The position numbers were made by a program, and so were the translations under genes. Positions 61,039 through 64,000 of a DNA stretch of 64,000 nt are shown piece after piece. Each line of letters starts with the position of its first letter. The stretch's first letter is position 1. The stretch covers positions 434,001 through 498,000 of the forward strand of contig NZ_SPUJ01000004.1 of assembly GCF_004522105.1 (NCBI RefSeq). The letters run 5' to 3'. Origin of the DNA: Nocardioides sp. 1609. Its GTDB lineage: Bacteria; Actinomycetota; Actinomycetes; Propionibacteriales; Nocardioidaceae. The notes beneath the pieces are model-generated. The model saw only the letters and a list, made by a program, of their open reading frames with translations. It ran no database searches and was not told the origin of the DNA.

Positions 61039-62268
61039 ATGCAGTCGGAGCTGGACGCCCGCAAGCGAGAGTGCCACCACGCGTGGACGACGTTCGTCGA
61101 GCACGGCGACCAGGTGGCGCCGCTGGTGCGGCCCGAGATCCTCTCCAGCTGGGCGCGCTCCGGTGCCGCCATCGACAGCGAGCTGACGGCGGCGCCGCTG
61201 GCCGACGAGTCCGAGACCGCCGCGATCTGGCGCGACTCGCCGCTGCAGGTCGCGGTCGAGCGGGTCGAGGAGGAGCTGCGCCGCACCGCCCAGGACGGCG
61301 ACCTCGTGCTCGCGGTCACCGACGCCGACACCCGCATCCTGTGGACCTACGGCGGCCGGGTGATGCGCCGCAAGGCCGAGGCGGTCAACTTCGTGCCCGG
61401 CGGGCGCTGGGACGACGAGTCGATCGGCACCAACGCCCTCGACCTGGCCAACCGCACCGACGCGCCGTCCATGGTCTTCAGCGCCGAGCACTACGCCTCG
61501 ATCGTGCACAACTGGGTCTGCTGGGCCGCCCCGGTCCACGACCCCGTCAGCGGCCGGCAGCTCGGCGTCCTCGACCTCTCGACGACGTGGGACCGCACCC
61601 ACCCGATCGGGCTGGCGACCGCGCGGGTGATGGCCCGGCTCATCGAGACCGCGCTACCGCACTCCAGCCACCACCCCTCGGCCCGCGCGCTCGACGACAC
61701 CGGCGACCCGGGCCTCGTGCTCACCCTCCTCGGCACCGCGGAGGTGCGGCTCGACGGCCAGCGGCTGCTGCTCAACCGCCGGCAGACCGAGGTGCTCGCC
61801 CTGCTCGCGCTGCACCCCGGCGGGCTCAGCCTCGAGCAGCTCCACGCCCTCGTCTACGGCGACCAGGCGGTCACGTTCTCCACCCTCAAGGCCGAGGTGT
61901 CCCACCTGCGCGCCGCGCTCGGCGGCCAGCTCTCCTCCCGCCCCTACAAGCTGCTGATGCCGATCGACACCGACGTCGACCACGTGCTCGGCCTGTTGCG
62001 CCGCGGCCGGGTCGCCGCGGCCGTCGAGTGCTACGGCGGCGACCTCCTGCCCGGCACCAACTCGCCCGCGCTCGCCGAGCTGGGGGAGTACGTCGCCGTC
62101 GCGGTCCGGGAGGCGCTGCTGGCCGAGCCCGACCCGGACGCCGTGCTCACCTACGCCGAGCGGTCGCCGTACGACACCGCCGTGGTCGAGCACTGCCTCG
62201 CCGTCCTGGGGGAGCGCGCCCACCCGGCCAAGCCGCTGCTCAAGGCGCGGCTGGCCGCCGCCGACTGA
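61039..62268 (+). CDS. GAF-domain transcription regulator with winged helix
   Basis: 409 residues from ATG 61039, 7 nt after TACCGT. The N-terminal half resembles AcoR-type sensor regions with a GAF domain (HAWTTFVEHGDQVAPLVRPEILSSWARSGA, first part; GGRWDDESIGTNALDLA; HYASIVHNWVCWAAPVHDP). From residue ~225 it has an OmpR-like winged helix and not an AAA+ domain (LLNRRQTEVLALLALHPG, FSTLKAEVSHLRAAL), followed by helices. It lacks the sigma-54 contact module, so it is a direct sigma-70-type regulator. Its location in the Cox locus suggests it controls that enzyme. Confidence 0.82.
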   Translation: MQSELDARKRECHHAWTTFVEHGDQVAPLVRPEILSSWARSGAAIDSELTAAPLADESETAAIWRDSPLQVAVERVEEELRRTAQDGDLVLAVTDADTRILWTYGGRVMRRKAEAVNFVPGGRWDDESIGTNALDLANRTDAPSMVFSAEHYASIVHNWVCWAAPVHDPVSGRQLGVLDLSTTWDRTHPIGLATARVMARLIETALPHSSHHPSARALDDTGDPGLVLTLLGTAEVRLDGQRLLLNRRQTEVLALLALHPGGLSLEQLHALVYGDQAVTFSTLKAEVSHLRAALGGQLSSRPYKLLMPIDTDVDHVLGLLRRGRVAAAVECYGGDLLPGTNSPALAELGEYVAVAVREALLAEPDPDAVLTYAERSPYDTAVVEHCLAVLGERAHPAKPLLKARLAAAD

Positions 62269-62307
62269 CGGACGGCCGACCGGGCGCCAGGGTCGATCGG
62301 TGCAGGG

Positions 62308-62814
62308 TCAGTCGGTGCAGGGGCCGACGTTCGCGACCGCCGACTCGGAGTAGAGCTGCACGCACACGACCGGCTCGCGGAGGTCGTCGGCGTCGGACCC
62401 GCGCGCCGGGCGGACCTCGTACCAGGTGCTCCCGTCGTCACCCTCCGGGTCTACCTCGTCGCTCACCTCGCCGACCTCCAGGTCGCGGCCCAGCAGGACC
62501 GAGGTCTCGGCGGCGATCCGGTCCGCCGTGATCCCCGGGCCGGAGGCGAGGTCGGCGCCGAGGTCGGTCGCCGCCTCCAGCTCCTCCTCGCTCAGTCGCA
62601 CGTGGTCCAGCGTGAGGACCAGCAGGAACCCGCCCGCGACGAGCAGCACGGCCCAGTTCCGCAGGTTGAGCAGGGTGTGGCCCTCCGGAGCGGGCTCGGT
62701 GCGTCCGGGACGGACCCAGGCGGTGACGTTGCGGTGCCAGCGGCGAGACCCGACGAGGGCGATCCCGGCGAGCACGGCGACGACGACCCACGACGCGACG
62801 AGGAAGTAGCTCAT
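62308..62814 (-). CDS. Membrane protein of unknown function
   Basis: 168 residues from ATG 62814. Two membrane helices (about 3-22 and 53-68; MSYFLVASWVVVAVLAGIAL and WAVLLVAGGFLLVLTLDHV), an exposed loop between, and a C-terminal extracellular part (about 70-168) that is acidic and carries a cysteine pair (VVCVQLY and VGPCTD). It lies on the opposite strand between the GAF regulator and coxS. I do not recognise the family. Confidence 0.75.
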   Translation of the reverse strand: MSYFLVASWVVVAVLAGIALVGSRRWHRNVTAWVRPGRTEPAPEGHTLLNLRNWAVLLVAGGFLLVLTLDHVRLSEEELEAATDLGADLASGPGITADRIAAETSVLLGRDLEVGEVSDEVDPEGDDGSTWYEVRPARGSDADDLREPVVCVQLYSESAVANVGPCTD

Positions 62815-62893
62815 GGGCCGACTGTCTCCGGCGGCCGGATCCGCAAACGTGGCCGGCGGCTCACCAACCCCCCGCCAACCCTCCCGGCCTAGC

Positions 62894-62907
62894 GTGACGT
62901 GGGTCAC
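62894..62907 (+). promoter_or_regulatory. GTGAC-N4-GTCAC palindrome in the coxS promoter
   Basis: The same 5-bp arms as at 61001-61014. It overlaps the end of the TAGCGT hexamer (62890-62895, possible -10) and the likely start of transcription, a position expected for a repressor. A GCAACG/CGTTGC stem-loop (62920-62935) and an AAGGGAGA ribosome binding site follow. Confidence 0.55.
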
Positions 62908-62946
62908 GCGCACCTGCGCGCAACGTCTTCGTTGCAAGGGAGAGAC

Positions 62947-63434
<488 letters not shown>

Positions 63435-63438
<4 letters not shown>

Positions 63439-64000
63439 CCGCCGTCCAGGACGCCCCCGAGGCCCAGAAGGAGATCGGCCGCGACCGCCGGCGCAAGGAG
63501 GACCAGCGCCTCATCACCGGGCGCACCCGGTGGACCGACAACATCACCCTCCCCGGGATGCTGCACCTCGCGATGGTCCGCAGCCCCTTCGCGCACGCCA
63601 GGATCAACGGCATCGACACCGCCGAGGCGGCCGCGGCGACCAACGTCGTCGCCGTCCTCACCGGCGCCGACCTCGGCGAGACGCAGGGCGCGTGCATCAA
63701 CGCCTGGCCCATCACCCCCGAGCAGGTCACGCCCCCGCACCTGCCGATGCCGAGCGACCGGGTCGCCTTCGCCGGCGAGATCGTCGCCGTCGTCGTCGCG
63801 CGGACCGCCGCCGAGGCGCGCGACGCCGCCGAGCTCGTCGACGTCGACTACGAGGAGCTGCCCGCGGTCGTCGGGCTCAAGAACGCCATCAAGGACGAGG
63901 TGCTCGCCCACCCCGACCTCGGCACCAACAAGTCGGCGTTCTGGCGCTTCGACTCCGAGGAGGCCGGCACCGGCGGCAACGTGGACGCGGCCATCGAGAA
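63435..64000 (+). CDS. coxL: CoxL-like molybdopterin large subunit, N-terminal part (cut by window end)
   Basis: GTG 63435 overlaps the coxS stop. The 188 residues visible include the start of the aldehyde oxidase/xanthine dehydrogenase a/b hammerhead domain: [28 protein letters not shown] (first part), [24 protein letters not shown]-like [45 protein letters not shown] (first part). The Mo and Cu active-site residues lie beyond the window, so form I versus form II CO dehydrogenase, or another hydroxylase, cannot be decided. Confidence 0.9.

Overview
The window is high-GC, gene-dense bacterial DNA from an actinomycete. A Nocardioides-like member of the Propionibacteriales is my best guess, from the overall protein flavour and gene order rather than from any 16S evidence. 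Supporting signs are the carD-ispD-ispF-cysS-rlmB block, senX3-regX3 with phoU, an LpqE-like lipoprotein, DUF3263 and DUF4032 proteins, frequent GTG starts, and many transcription units whose first start codon lies 6-7 nt after a -10 hexamer (leaderless style). There is no insertion sequence, prophage or CRISPR array.

Layout. 1-8038: a type IV pilus locus (pilT end, pilC, three minor-pilin-like genes, the major pilin, a Pro/Val/Glu-rich protein), interrupted by a divergent secreted basic protein, and followed by a FliA/WhiG-type sigma factor (8117-8848). 8913-12975: a DUF1304 membrane protein, an EamA transporter, and the phosphate-sensing senX3-regX3 pair divergent from phoU across a PHO-box-like repeat. 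13150-17857: phosphoglycerate mutase, LpqE-like lipoprotein, UbiA prenyltransferase, CarD, a degenerate IspD-like protein and true IspD, whose 3' ends overlap antisense. 18012-24304: an orphan NirD, an array of 26-bp palindromes with a 43-bp period, IspF, a membrane sulfite-oxidase-like enzyme, a secreted C39-type peptidase, CysS and RlmB. 24336-32874: DUF4032 protein, secreted protein, SoxR with its operator, tRNA-Thr, PdxY, cupin, aldo/keto reductase, Ung, a PLP decarboxylase and an MFS transporter. 32911-43997: two tandem secreted M15 peptidases, a PhaC-like hydrolase, a VanX-like dipeptidase, OtsA and OtsB (trehalose), a NarL-type two-component pair, a Gfo/Idh oxidoreductase, a DUF3263 protein and a LytR_C protein. 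44141-45919: a SAM riboswitch, threonine synthase and a MoaD/ThiS-like sulfur carrier. 46052-50150: a class F-like sortase with an adjacent candidate substrate, then an ECF42 sigma factor with two DGPF/YCII proteins. 50254-57161: SGNH hydrolase, ATP-grasp protein, groEL behind two CIRCE-like elements, a membrane Ser/Thr kinase, and an ECF sigma/anti-sigma-like pair. 57165-64000: a molybdenum hydroxylase (CO-dehydrogenase-like) locus: MobA-like, MoxR, CoxE, XdhC, a GAF regulator, CoxS and the start of CoxL.

Stretches near or above 300 bp without a gene: 6626-6957 (pilin upstream region, only weak secondary structure seen), 43998-44296 (promoter, SAM riboswitch and ribosome binding site of thrC), and 51935-52301 (a 67-nt hairpin, two CIRCE-like operators and the groEL leader).

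How the parts connect. Surface functions dominate: pilus, secreted peptidases, sortase and cell-wall dipeptidase. These are mixed with conserved housekeeping genes (MEP isoprenoid steps, translation, chaperonin). Several regulators sit beside recognisable operators: PHO box, SoxR box, ECF42 promoter, CIRCE, SAM riboswitch, and a GTGAC-N4-GTCAC palindrome found twice in the Cox locus.
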